10,462 nt of DNA from CAYOHP01 sp964403795 [NCBI: uncultured bacterium] (GTDB lineage Bacteria > Muiribacteriota > UBA6191 > CAZXTJ01), in NCBI GenBank assembly GCA_964403795.1, contig CAYOHP010000062.1:1-10462 (forward strand). The letters are read 5' to 3'. The notes below the pieces were generated by a model that saw only the letters and a program-made list of their open reading frames with translations, did no database searches and had not been told where the DNA came from. Of this stretch, positions 1 to 7,411 are shown piece after piece; within the stretch, counting starts at the first letter, position 1; the number at the start of each line of letters is the position of its first letter. The position numbers and the translations under genes were made by a program.

Positions 1-851
1 ACCTGCAGGAAGGTCTCGCTGTCGTCCACCGCCAGCACCCGTTTGGGACCGAACAGGCCGGGCCGGGCGGGCACGGCTCCTGCGCCGGCCCGGCCGGCGA
101 GCAGGCGTTGGACCCGGGAGAGGACCACCTCGAGTCCCTGGTCCTTGCGCACGTAGCCGTCGACGCCGGCCTGGAGGGCGGCGACCTCCCGACCCGAGGC
201 GTCGGAGGCCGTGAGCATGAGGCACGGGACCCGGCGGAGCACCGGGTCCTGGTCCATGGTGCGGACCAGGTCGGCACCTTCCATGTCCGGCAGCACGCCG
301 TCGACCAGGAACAGGGCATGGCCACCCCGGGCCGCAGCCCGCAAGCCCTCCTGGCCTGTCCCGGCCAGGTCCACCCGGTAGCCGGCTGTCCGGAGGACCG
401 CGCCCAGCTCCTCCCTCCAGGTGGCACTGTCGTCCACCACCAGGATCCGGGGCGCTTCGGAGGTACCCGATGGATCCGCGGTCGGCGCCAGCAGGCGTCG
501 AGCCCGCTCCACCACAAAATCCCGGTCGTAGGGCTTGCCCGCATAGTCGTCGGCCCCCCGCGCCAGGCCCCGGATGCGCTCCCGGACCCCGGCCTCGGAG
601 GAGAGCAGGATGATCTTCAGGCGCTCCCCCCCGGGACCATCGCGAATCTCCTGGAGCAGGTCCAGGCCCGAACCATCGGGGAAGGTCACGTCCAGGAGCA
701 CGAGGTCGGGTGCCTCCGTGCCGAGGATCCGGCGGGCCGTGGCCAGGTCGGCCGCCAGGACCACCTCGAAGCCGGCGTCACCGAGCGCCTCCTGGAGGTC
801 CATCCGGACCGTCAGGCTGTCGTCGGCGACCAGGACTTTGGGACCCGTCAT
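1..851 (-). CDS. Multi-receiver response regulator (at least three REC domains), C-terminus outside window
   Basis: A two-component phosphoacceptor protein, the last visible gene of the che operon. 283 complete codons are present and the frame is open at the window edge. REC1 spans about residues 5-122: acidic pair D10/D11, phosphoacceptor D54 in LLLDVTFPDGSG, S84 and K106 (GKP). REC2 spans about 134-252: D140/D141, D184 in LVDGVLPDMEG, T214 and K236. REC3 begins near 271 with RVLAVDDSETF and is cut off. All key residues of the two complete receivers are intact, so both should be phosphorylatable. The ATG overlaps the cheB stop (ATGA), and a GGGGGAG ribosome site lies 6 bases upstream, which fixes the start. 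Context suggests it receives phosphate from the upstream CheA. What follows REC3 is unseen: it could be a histidine kinase, GGDEF or other output domain, or the protein may be receivers only. The receiver identity is firm; the output is unknown. Confidence 0.93.
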   Translation of the reverse strand, partial: MTGPKVLVADDSLTVRMDLQEALGDAGFEVVLAADLATARRILGTEAPDLVLLDVTFPDGSGLDLLQEIRDGPGGERLKIILLSSEAGVRERIRGLARGADDYAGKPYDRDFVVERARRLLAPTADPSGTSEAPRILVVDDSATWREELGAVLRTAGYRVDLAGTGQEGLRAAARGGHALFLVDGVLPDMEGADLVRTMDQDPVLRRVPCLMLTASDASGREVAALQAGVDGYVRKDQGLEVVLSRVQRLLAGRAGAGAVPARPGLFGPKRVLAVDDSETFLQ

Positions 852-2017
852 GGCAGGCTCCCCCGGCGGCCCAGGACTGCCGCGGCCAGGACCTCCGCCA
901 TCGCCTCGGGCGCCAGCATGCGGCTGGCCGCACCCAGTCTCTGGGCCTCCCCCGGCATGCCGAAGACGACCGAGCTGGCCTCGTCCTGGGCCAAGGTGAG
1001 TCCACCGACGCGGCGGACCGCCAGGAGCCCGCGGGCTCCGTCCTGGCCCATCCCGGTGAGCAGGCAGGCCGCCAGCCGGCCGCCCAGCACCTCGGCCGCC
1101 GACTCGAAGAGCACGTCCACCGACGGGCGACAGTGGAAGCGCTCCGGCCCCTTGCCCAGGACCAGCCGCTCGCCCCTGAGCTCCAGGTGGAGGTCGCCGG
1201 GGGCCAGCAGGACGGGAGCGGGAAGCGTACCCACCGGAGGCAGGACCTCGCCGTCCCGGGCGATCCGCACCGGACGGGACAGGCGCTCCCCGAGCCAGTC
1301 GGCGAAGGGCGGCCCGAAAGCCGCCGTCAGGTGGAGCACGACCAGCACAGGGACCCCGAAGTCACCCGGGAGGCTGCCCAGCAGGCGTACCAGGGCGGCC
1401 GGTCCGCCCGTGGAAGCACCGATCACCACGCACCGGAGGTCGACCGGTACGGGTGACCGCCGAGGTTCTCGGTCCTCCGGATCGGGGGAGATCGGGGGCG
1501 CCATCGCCAGGGTCGCGGCGGGGACCGGACCGCCTCTCCGGAGGCCGCGCACATGGGTGATGACCTTGATCCGGGCCACCATCCGCAAGCGGTCCGCCAG
1601 GCGGGAACCCCAGCTGCCGTCGTCCTCGGGACCGGGCTTCTCCAGGACATCGACGGCACCGGCCGAGAGCGCGTCGAGGGTCCGGAAGGCCTCGCCGCGA
1701 TTGGTCGAGGAGGAGACGATCAGGATCGGGGTCGGCGAACGGGCCATGATGGCCTCGGTGGCGGCCAACCCATCGGTGCCCGGCATCATCATGTCCATGG
1801 TCACCACGTCGGGGCGCAGCTGCCGGCAGAGCTCCACGGCCTGGTCGCCGTCCACAGCCTCACCCACGACCTCGATCCCCTCGGCCTCGAGACACCCGAC
1901 CAGGTGTTTCCGGACCGTCATGGAGTCCTCGGCCACCAGGACCCGCAGAGGCTTGATCCCGCCACGACGCTCCTTGGGCGTCCCCCGGGTCCTTCCTCCT
2001 CCGGAGGGAGCGCTCAT
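848..2017 (-). CDS. cheB: CheB: receiver-methylesterase (chemoreceptor glutamate methylesterase/deamidase)
   Basis: Removes methyl groups from receptor glutamates in the cytoplasm and is activated by phosphorylation from CheA. 389 aa, close to the usual CheB length with a somewhat long linker. The receiver covers about residues 24-145: E30/D31 acidic pair, phosphoacceptor D75 in TMDMMMPGTDG, S102-104 region, K127. A variable linker runs to about 193. The esterase domain is about 194-385: nucleophile S202 in IGASTGGP, H229 in VVLHLTAAFG and D326 in LLTGMGQDGARG form the expected Ser-His-Asp triad. The ATG overlaps the cheA stop (ATGA) and the TGA overlaps the next start, so it is translationally coupled on both sides. 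The first ~23 residues (Gly/Arg-rich) precede the receiver and are unusual but short. It is the WspF equivalent if the system is Wsp-like. Confidence 0.96.
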   Translation of the reverse strand: MSAPSGGGRTRGTPKERRGGIKPLRVLVAEDSMTVRKHLVGCLEAEGIEVVGEAVDGDQAVELCRQLRPDVVTMDMMMPGTDGLAATEAIMARSPTPILIVSSSTNRGEAFRTLDALSAGAVDVLEKPGPEDDGSWGSRLADRLRMVARIKVITHVRGLRRGGPVPAATLAMAPPISPDPEDREPRRSPVPVDLRCVVIGASTGGPAALVRLLGSLPGDFGVPVLVVLHLTAAFGPPFADWLGERLSRPVRIARDGEVLPPVGTLPAPVLLAPGDLHLELRGERLVLGKGPERFHCRPSVDVLFESAAEVLGGRLAACLLTGMGQDGARGLLAVRRVGGLTLAQDEASSVVFGMPGEAQRLGAASRMLAPEAMAEVLAAAVLGRRGSLP

Positions 2018-3996
2018 CCTGCCAGGCTCCCCACGGTCCGCAGGAAGGCGGCCTCGTCGAAGTCGGTCTTGACCAGATAGGCACGAGCCCCCGCTGCCAT
2101 GCCGCGCCGTCGGTCGTCCTGGGAGCCCCGGGTGGTCATCACGATGGCGGGGATTCCCTGGAGAGCCTCGTCGCCCCGGGCGACCTCCAGGAACTGGAAC
2201 CCGTCCATGCCCGGCATCTCGACGTCGACCAGGATCAGGTCCGGGGGGGACCTCCGGGCGAGGTCGAGGCCCTCCTCGGCCGAGCACGCCAACACCACCC
2301 GGTACCCGTGGGACTCGAGGATGGTCTGCTCCAACATGCGGGTGGTGAGGGAGTCGTCGACCACCATCACGGTCGGCCGGGCGTCGGTCGTGCCGGTCCC
2401 AGCCGATCCCGCCCCGTCCCGGACCAGGGAACCGGTCTCCAGGGCCCCCGGATCGAGGACCGGCACGGGACCACCGTCTTCATCGAGGAAGGCGCCCACG
2501 ATCCACGCCGGCGCTTCCAGGAGCCGCGGCAGCGGCTGCACCGCCTCGGTACGCACGCCGCACAGGCGCCTGGCCCCCAAGGCGACGGGACCGGTTGCGG
2601 TGTCCACCACGACCCAGGTCCTCCGATCGGGAACCGTCGACGAGGTACCGGTGGCCAGCAGGTCCTCGATCGCCACCCGGGGCGCGGCCGCGGCCTCCAC
2701 CCGGATCCAGACCCGGTCGACGGATTCGGGGTCGTCGCCCGCGTCTCCCCGGGCTGCGGACCGGACCGAGCCCAGGGGCACACCCAGGAGGCCCGAGGAA
2801 TGCTCCAGCACGAGGAGTTCGGTGGAGGTCAGCTGGAAGGGCACCGTGAGTTCGAAGGCGGAACCGCGGCCGGGCTGGCTGGTGGTGGCCACTTCGCCGC
2901 CCAACCGGGAAACCTGGTCGCGGACCACGTCGAGACCGACCCCCCGGCCCGACAGCTCGCCGATCTCCTCGGCGGTGGAGACGCCGGGGCGGAACATCCA
3001 GGCGACGAGCTGCGGGTCGTCCAGCCTTCCCGCCTCGCCGGCCTCGACCATCCCGGTCTCGACCAGGCGACGCCGCACCGCCTCGAGGTCCAATCCCCGT
3101 CCGTCGTCGCGACAGGCGATCACGACCCTTCCGCCGCGCCGGGCCACCTCGACCGAGATCGTCCCCTCGGGCGTCTTCCCCTGCCGGAGGCGCGACTCCG
3201 GGGACTCGATCCCATGGTGGGCGGCATTGCGCACCAGGTGCAGGAGCGCACCGCGGAGCCCGGACAGGACATGGGAGTCGAGCTTCAGGTCCCCTCCCGA
3301 GGCGACGAAGGCGGTCTTCCGGCCGCAGCTACGGGAGACCTGGCGCACCGCGGCCTCGAGCTCCGGGAACAGCACCCGGGCCGGGAGGAGGCGCAGGTGC
3401 CCGAGGCGGGTCCGCATCGCCTCCAGCCGGGACCGGGCACGGCGGAGGCCGCCCTCCATCCCGTCCCGGATCCGCGCCAGTCCGGTTGCCAGTTCGGCAT
3501 CCCGGACCTCGGCGGAGAGGGCACACTCCCGGAGGGTCCCGACGGCCCCCTCGAGCTGGCGGACCTCCAGGGCGAGGTCGGCGAGACCCGTCAGCAGGGC
3601 ATCCACGTCCGCCACTTCGATCCGCACCGAGCGGACCGCCTCCTCCGCCTCCCGGGGCGGGCCCGGGGCCGGTGCGGCCACCAGCTCCACCCCGATCGGG
3701 GCCAGGTGCCGGGAGATCCGGTCGGCCACCTCCCGCGCCATGGCCACCGGACGGGGGCCCGCGGCCCCCCGGTCCCGGAAATCGACCAGGACGTCCTCGA
3801 GGCCATGGGCCGCCCGTGCCACCTCCGCCAGCTGGACGACCCCGGCCGCACCCTTCAGGGTGTGGGCGAAGCGGAGCAACCGGGTCACCACCTCGCCGGG
3901 ATCCTCCACCGTCTCGAGCTCCGCGAGGCCGCCGCCGATCGCGGCCATGAGTTCGGCGGCCTCCTGGCGGAAGAAACGGTAGCGGTCGACGCTCAC
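2014..3996 (-). CDS. cheA: CheA-type histidine kinase with C-terminal receiver (WspE-like hybrid)
   Basis: Central kinase of the cluster; autophosphorylates in trans on its HPt histidine and passes phosphate to receivers. 660 aa, cytoplasmic. HPt is about residues 1-105, with H45 in FAHTLKGAAG. No P2 (CheY/CheB docking) domain is evident. A dimerisation helical segment lies about 120-215. The ATPase domain is about 235-387: N-box 253-264 (HLVRNAAHHGIE, N257), G1 DDGRGLD (297-303), G2 GRGVGLD (350-356), then GRGSAFEL. The CheW-like regulatory domain is about 388-535. The receiver is about 540-657 with D591 (LILVDVEMPGMDG), T621 and K643. The start is a GTG overlapping the MCP stop (GTGA); no strong ribosome site precedes it, so coupling is probably needed. 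The CheA-REC fusion resembles WspE and FrzE, and is typical of non-flagellar or adaptation-style systems. The N-box carries His where many CheAs have Asp. Confidence 0.96.
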   Translation of the reverse strand: MSVDRYRFFRQEAAELMAAIGGGLAELETVEDPGEVVTRLLRFAHTLKGAAGVVQLAEVARAAHGLEDVLVDFRDRGAAGPRPVAMAREVADRISRHLAPIGVELVAAPAPGPPREAEEAVRSVRIEVADVDALLTGLADLALEVRQLEGAVGTLRECALSAEVRDAELATGLARIRDGMEGGLRRARSRLEAMRTRLGHLRLLPARVLFPELEAAVRQVSRSCGRKTAFVASGGDLKLDSHVLSGLRGALLHLVRNAAHHGIESPESRLRQGKTPEGTISVEVARRGGRVVIACRDDGRGLDLEAVRRRLVETGMVEAGEAGRLDDPQLVAWMFRPGVSTAEEIGELSGRGVGLDVVRDQVSRLGGEVATTSQPGRGSAFELTVPFQLTSTELLVLEHSSGLLGVPLGSVRSAARGDAGDDPESVDRVWIRVEAAAAPRVAIEDLLATGTSSTVPDRRTWVVVDTATGPVALGARRLCGVRTEAVQPLPRLLEAPAWIVGAFLDEDGGPVPVLDPGALETGSLVRDGAGSAGTGTTDARPTVMVVDDSLTTRMLEQTILESHGYRVVLACSAEEGLDLARRSPPDLILVDVEMPGMDGFQFLEVARGDEALQGIPAIVMTTRGSQDDRRRGMAAGARAYLVKTDFDEAAFLRTVGSLAG

Positions 3997-5471
3997 GCGG
4001 ACGCCCGGTCCTGATCCTGGATCAACGCATGGAGTTCGCCGGCGAGACCCACCAGCTGGGTCGAGGTCGCCTGGGTCTGGCGGGCCGAGGCGGCGGACTC
4101 CTGGGCGGCCTGGGAGACGTCCGCCACCGCCACGTTCACCTGCTCGACCGCGGTCTGCTGCTGGGCGATGGAGAGCTCGATCTCGCGGGCGGCCTCGGCG
4201 GTATTGGCAACCAGCTCGGCGATGCGTCCGAAGGCCGCCGCGAAGTCGTCGAACTGCCGGGCCCCGGCATCGACCGACTTCGATCCCGTCTCGGTCGCCA
4301 TGACCGTCGAGTTGACGGTGGACCTCACCTCCTCGACCAGCACCTGGATCTCCCTGGTCGCTCCGGTCACCCGGTCGGCGAGCCCCCGGATCTCGTCGGC
4401 CACCGCCCCGAAGCGGATCCCGGATTCGCCGGCCGCGGTGGCCTCGATGGTGGCGTTGACGGCCAGGATGTTGGTCTGCTCCGCCAGCTCGTTCACCAGT
4501 GCGAGCACGGTGCCGATCTGGCGCGACTTGCGGCCCAGCTCCACCATCAGGTCCACTACCCTCCCCATCTGGCTGCGGATCTCCGTGTTCCCGGCCCTCC
4601 CGCTCCTGGCGAGTTCCTCCCCGCGGCGGGTGGCATCGAGGGTCCCCCGGGCCACCTCCGACACGTGGGTGGCGCTCTCCCCGATCTGGCGCGAGGTCAC
4701 CAGCAGTTCCTTCATCGTGGTCAGCGACTCCTGGACCGCGGTGGCCTGCTCCTTCGAGCTGGTGGCCTGCTGGGTGGCAGCCGCCTGGAGCTCGGTCGAG
4801 GCCGACCGGAGGTCGGAGACCGTGGACGCGATCTGTCGGGTCAGGGTCCCCACCAGGTGCAATCCGATCCCCAGGGCCGAGAGCACAGCCGCCAGCACCG
4901 AGGCCAGGAGCCAGGACCGGGTCTGGCGGACCGCCGCCTCGGCGTCCCTCTGGACCCGTTCGTTGGCGTCGGACTCGTGGCGGGCGAACTTCCGCACCAG
5001 GGCGCTCAGTTGATCGTGCAGGGGAAGGGTCTGGTCGTCGAACCGGTCGGCCAGGGTGGCGAGATCCTGCTGGGACTCCCTCTGGGCCATGAGGCGATCC
5101 ATGGCCGCGACATGCAGGCGCTGGGCCTCGCGGATCTCGGCGAGCAGGTTCCGGGCCTCGCCGTCCACGGCTCCGGCCTCGAGCTCGGAGAGCAGCCGGG
5201 AGGAGATCGTCGCTTCCTCACGGGTCCGCTCCAGGAGACGCGCCTGGCCCCCCAGCAGGTAGCCGCGGGCGTTCGCCACCCGCCGGGCCAGGCTGGTCTC
5301 GAGGTCCTTGGCCTTGAGCAGGCTCTGATCGGTCCGGGCGATCACCCTGTCCTTGGCACCCACTGCGGCGTCCAGTCCCAGCCAGGCCGATCCGGCCATC
5401 AGGACCATCAGCCCGACGACCACCGAGAAACCCATCGCCAGTTTCTTCCCGAAGGTCCATCCCCGCTGCAT
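3993..5471 (-). CDS. Methyl-accepting chemotaxis protein (chemoreceptor), two TM segments, no recognisable HAMP
   Basis: Transmembrane receptor feeding the CheW/CheA array. 492 aa. Topology: short cytoplasmic N-terminus, TM1 about residues 12-33 (FSVVVGLMVLMAGSAWLGL), an all-helical periplasmic domain about 35-185 resembling CHASE3 or 4HB sensors (ARGYLLGGQARLLERT motif near 68-83), then TM2 about 187-208. The cytoplasmic coiled coil begins immediately; a HAMP consensus is not recognisable after TM2. The hairpin tip is about 328-349 (NELAEQTNILAVNATIEAT), which identifies the MCP family and contacts CheA/CheW. No C-terminal NWETF-like tether is present. An alternative ATG at 5486 would add five residues (MGGST), but the ATG at 5471 has an ideal GGAGG 7 bases upstream, so it is preferred. 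It lies 18 bases after the upstream cheW and its TGA overlaps the cheA GTG. The ligand is unknown. Confidence 0.95.
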   Translation of the reverse strand: MQRGWTFGKKLAMGFSVVVGLMVLMAGSAWLGLDAAVGAKDRVIARTDQSLLKAKDLETSLARRVANARGYLLGGQARLLERTREEATISSRLLSELEAGAVDGEARNLLAEIREAQRLHVAAMDRLMAQRESQQDLATLADRFDDQTLPLHDQLSALVRKFARHESDANERVQRDAEAAVRQTRSWLLASVLAAVLSALGIGLHLVGTLTRQIASTVSDLRSASTELQAAATQQATSSKEQATAVQESLTTMKELLVTSRQIGESATHVSEVARGTLDATRRGEELARSGRAGNTEIRSQMGRVVDLMVELGRKSRQIGTVLALVNELAEQTNILAVNATIEATAAGESGIRFGAVADEIRGLADRVTGATREIQVLVEEVRSTVNSTVMATETGSKSVDAGARQFDDFAAAFGRIAELVANTAEAAREIELSIAQQQTAVEQVNVAVADVSQAAQESAASARQTQATSTQLVGLAGELHALIQDQDRASA

Positions 5472-5477
5472 CGTGCT

Positions 5478-5484
5478 TCCTCCC
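5478..5484 (-). promoter_or_regulatory. Ribosome binding site deciding the MCP start
   Basis: On the minus strand this reads GGGAGGA, with 7 bases between the GGAGG core and the ATG at 5471. It selects that ATG over the in-frame ATG at 5486, which lies upstream of and partly within this site. It is one of the strongest ribosome sites in the operon, consistent with the MCP being the only internal gene not coupled by a stop/start overlap. Confidence 0.75.
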
Positions 5485-5489
5485 ATGGA

Positions 5490-6017
5490 TCAGCCCGCCC
5501 GCATCCGTGCCACCAGCCTCCAGGGATCGAGGACCCTGAGGGTCACGTCCCCGATCGACGCCAGCTCCCCCAGCGGACCGTCCCCGACCCGTTCGTCCCG
5601 GATGAGACCGCCGGGCGGGACCTCCCGCATCCCCTCGAAGCGATCGAAGGCGAGCGCCAGCTGGGGATCGGCCACCGGGATCAGGACGAGTCGCGCCGGG
5701 CCGGGCGGTCCCCCCGCCAGCACCGGCAACGAATACACCGCCACCAGCCTTCCCTGGTGGCTCCCGAGGCCGAGCTGGGCACGGCTCGCCCCGGGGAACG
5801 GGAGCAGCCTGGGCGCCGGTGCCAGCGCCGCCACCTGATCGAGCCTCACGGCCAGCGACCCGGCGCCGGTCGCCAGGACCAGCAGTCGGACTCCCCTGGG
5901 GCGCGGCTCGGGGCGGGCCACGGCGAAGGCCGCGTCGAACCGGACGCGGAGTTCCTGGGCAAGGACCTCGAGGGAATCCTGCCCGCTCCCGGTGCCGGCA
6001 CCCTGGCCCGCGCTCAT
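5490..6017 (-). CDS. cheW: CheW-like coupling protein (second CheW of the operon)
   Basis: Adaptor linking receptor tips to the CheA regulatory domain. 175 aa. An N-terminal extension of about 40 residues (Gly/Arg-rich, then LEVLAQELRVRFDAAFAVA) precedes the CheW fold, which begins near RLLVLATGAGSLAVRLDQVAAL and continues through LGLGSHQGRLVAVYSLPVLAG, matching the alternating beta pattern of CheW domains. The sequence is divergent from flagellar CheW. The ATG overlaps the cheR stop (ATGA) and AAGGA lies 6 bases upstream, so this start is preferred over an in-frame ATG at 6056 inside cheR. Its position between CheR-TPR and the MCP parallels the paired CheWs (WspB/WspD) that flank WspC. The family call is firm; its exact role relative to the other CheW is inference. 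Confidence 0.88.
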   Translation of the reverse strand: MSAGQGAGTGSGQDSLEVLAQELRVRFDAAFAVARPEPRPRGVRLLVLATGAGSLAVRLDQVAALAPAPRLLPFPGASRAQLGLGSHQGRLVAVYSLPVLAGGPPGPARLVLIPVADPQLALAFDRFEGMREVPPGGLIRDERVGDGPLGELASIGDVTLRVLDPWRLVARMRAG

Positions 6018-7411
6018 GCCGCGTCCTTGTCGAGATTCGCCAACAGGGACTCGCACTCGGCGACCAGCTGCTGGCGCGATCGTCCGTTCCCGAGGCGGAC
6101 GATTCGGGCCGCGTCCTCGGTGCCGAGGAGCTCGCGGGCGTGCGCCAGTCCTCGCCTCGCATCCTCGCGGTCGCCTCGATCCAGGGACATCCTGGCCAAC
6201 GCCAGGTGGGCCAGCGCGAACTCGGGATCGAGATAGACGGCGCTGCGGAACCCGGCCACGGCCTCGTCCCGGCTACCTTCCCGCAAGGCACAGGACGCCA
6301 GCAGGAAGTGGACCTCCGGATCCAGGTCGTCGCGGGCCAGGGACTGCTGGAGCAGCGCCCGGGCGAACGCGACCCGTCCGGCCTCGAGATGTTCGAGGAC
6401 CTCCGCCATCGGGCCCCGGCTCTTTCCGTGCGGTGCCGGCTCGTCCCCCACGCGTCGAGGCTTCCCCGCTCCCTCCCGGAGGCTCGCGACCCGCTGGCTG
6501 GCCCGCCGGATCGTCTCGAACCAGGGTGCCTCGGGAGGTTCCGGCGGCACTCCCCGGTCCGTCCCGTCCGGGATGGACCGGGAGGCCTCGCCCTCCCTCC
6601 GACTGCGGTAGAAGAACGTGTCGCAGCCGGCCTGGAGGCGGAACTCCTGCGAGAGTCCCCGCAGGGTCTCGGCGTCCCCCAGGAACAGGGCTCCCCCCGG
6701 AGCCAGGATCCGCCCGAGACCGGTCACCACCCGGCGGGCGCAGGACCTGGTCAGGTACATGAGGACGTTGCGGCAGAAGATCAGGTCATAGGGTTCCCCG
6801 GCCCATCCCTGGACCGGATCCCGCGCCAGGTTCACGCGCCGGAAGGCGACCATCCCGCGGACTGCCGGCACCACCGACCTTCGCTCCCCCGTCGCCACGA
6901 AATGGCGGTCCAGGCGGGACTCCTCCACCTGGCGGAGCGACCAGGGTCCGTACTCTCCCGTCCGTGCCCGGGCCAACGCCTCCTCGTCGATGTCCACACC
7001 CTCCACGAGGGCCGGCCGCCCCGGGGCGCCGAACCCGAGCTCCCTGAGGACCATCGCCAGCGAATACGTCTCCTCGCCCCGGGAACATCCCGCCGAGAGC
7101 ACCCGGAGGGGCCGATCCCCGATCCGGTTTGCGATCTCCGGGACCACGATCTCGACCAGGGCGCGGAAGTGGTCGGGATTCCGGAAGAAGTAGCTCTCTC
7201 CCACGGTGATCCGGGGAACCAGGCTGCGCCACTCCTCGTCGCCCAGCTCCGCCAGGTAGCGATCGGGCTCGCCATGGCCGGACGCTCCCACCCGCTCGCG
7301 GAGGAGATCGACGATCTCCTGGGGAGGAGGGTCCGGGAGGTCGAAGCCCAGGTGCGCCTCGATCTGGGCCCGGAACTCCGCCAGATGGGCGGCGGTGGGG
7401 GCGGTTCTCAG
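6014..7411 (-). CDS. cheR: CheR methyltransferase with C-terminal TPR repeats (WspC-like)
   Basis: S-adenosylmethionine-dependent methylation of receptor glutamates. 465 aa with the start used here. The N-terminal helical subdomain (about 10-80) ends in TVGESYFFRNPDHF (69-82), the CheR T-x-x-x-x-FFR signature. The SAM-binding motif SAGCSRGEETYSLAM is at 106-120, VDIDEEAL at 139-146 and DLIFCRNVLMYL at 209-220. A Pro/Arg-rich linker (about 280-340) leads to TPR-type helices (about 345-430; EVHFLLASCALREGSRDEAV and FALAHLALARMSLDRGDRED). The total length suits CheR-TPR (WspC, FrzF class), not plain CheR of about 280 aa. No in-frame ATG, GTG or TTG lies near the expected N-terminus. The best start is a CTG at 7411 overlapping the upstream cheW stop (CTGA); this is uncertain. 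The stop overlaps the next cheW start. TPR-type CheRs commonly pair with receptors lacking a pentapeptide tether, as seen here. Confidence 0.94.
   Translation of the reverse strand: MRTAPTAAHLAEFRAQIEAHLGFDLPDPPPQEIVDLLRERVGASGHGEPDRYLAELGDEEWRSLVPRITVGESYFFRNPDHFRALVEIVVPEIANRIGDRPLRVLSAGCSRGEETYSLAMVLRELGFGAPGRPALVEGVDIDEEALARARTGEYGPWSLRQVEESRLDRHFVATGERRSVVPAVRGMVAFRRVNLARDPVQGWAGEPYDLIFCRNVLMYLTRSCARRVVTGLGRILAPGGALFLGDAETLRGLSQEFRLQAGCDTFFYRSRREGEASRSIPDGTDRGVPPEPPEAPWFETIRRASQRVASLREGAGKPRRVGDEPAPHGKSRGPMAEVLEHLEAGRVAFARALLQQSLARDDLDPEVHFLLASCALREGSRDEAVAGFRSAVYLDPEFALAHLALARMSLDRGDREDARRGLAHARELLGTEDAARIVRLGNGRSRQQLVAECESLLANLDKDAA

Noticed and set aside
2018-2287. Upstream extension of cheB by 90 codons to an ATG at 2287
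   Set aside because: It would overlap the conserved receiver of CheA in another frame. The ATG at 2017 with the ATGA overlap leads directly to the receiver domain.
4029-6236. A 735-codon plus-strand open frame opposite the MCP and cheW
   Set aside because: Its composition is dominated by Gly, His, Arg and Leu, with no domain signature. It is the complement of a strongly supported receptor gene and has no ribosome site or operon partner.
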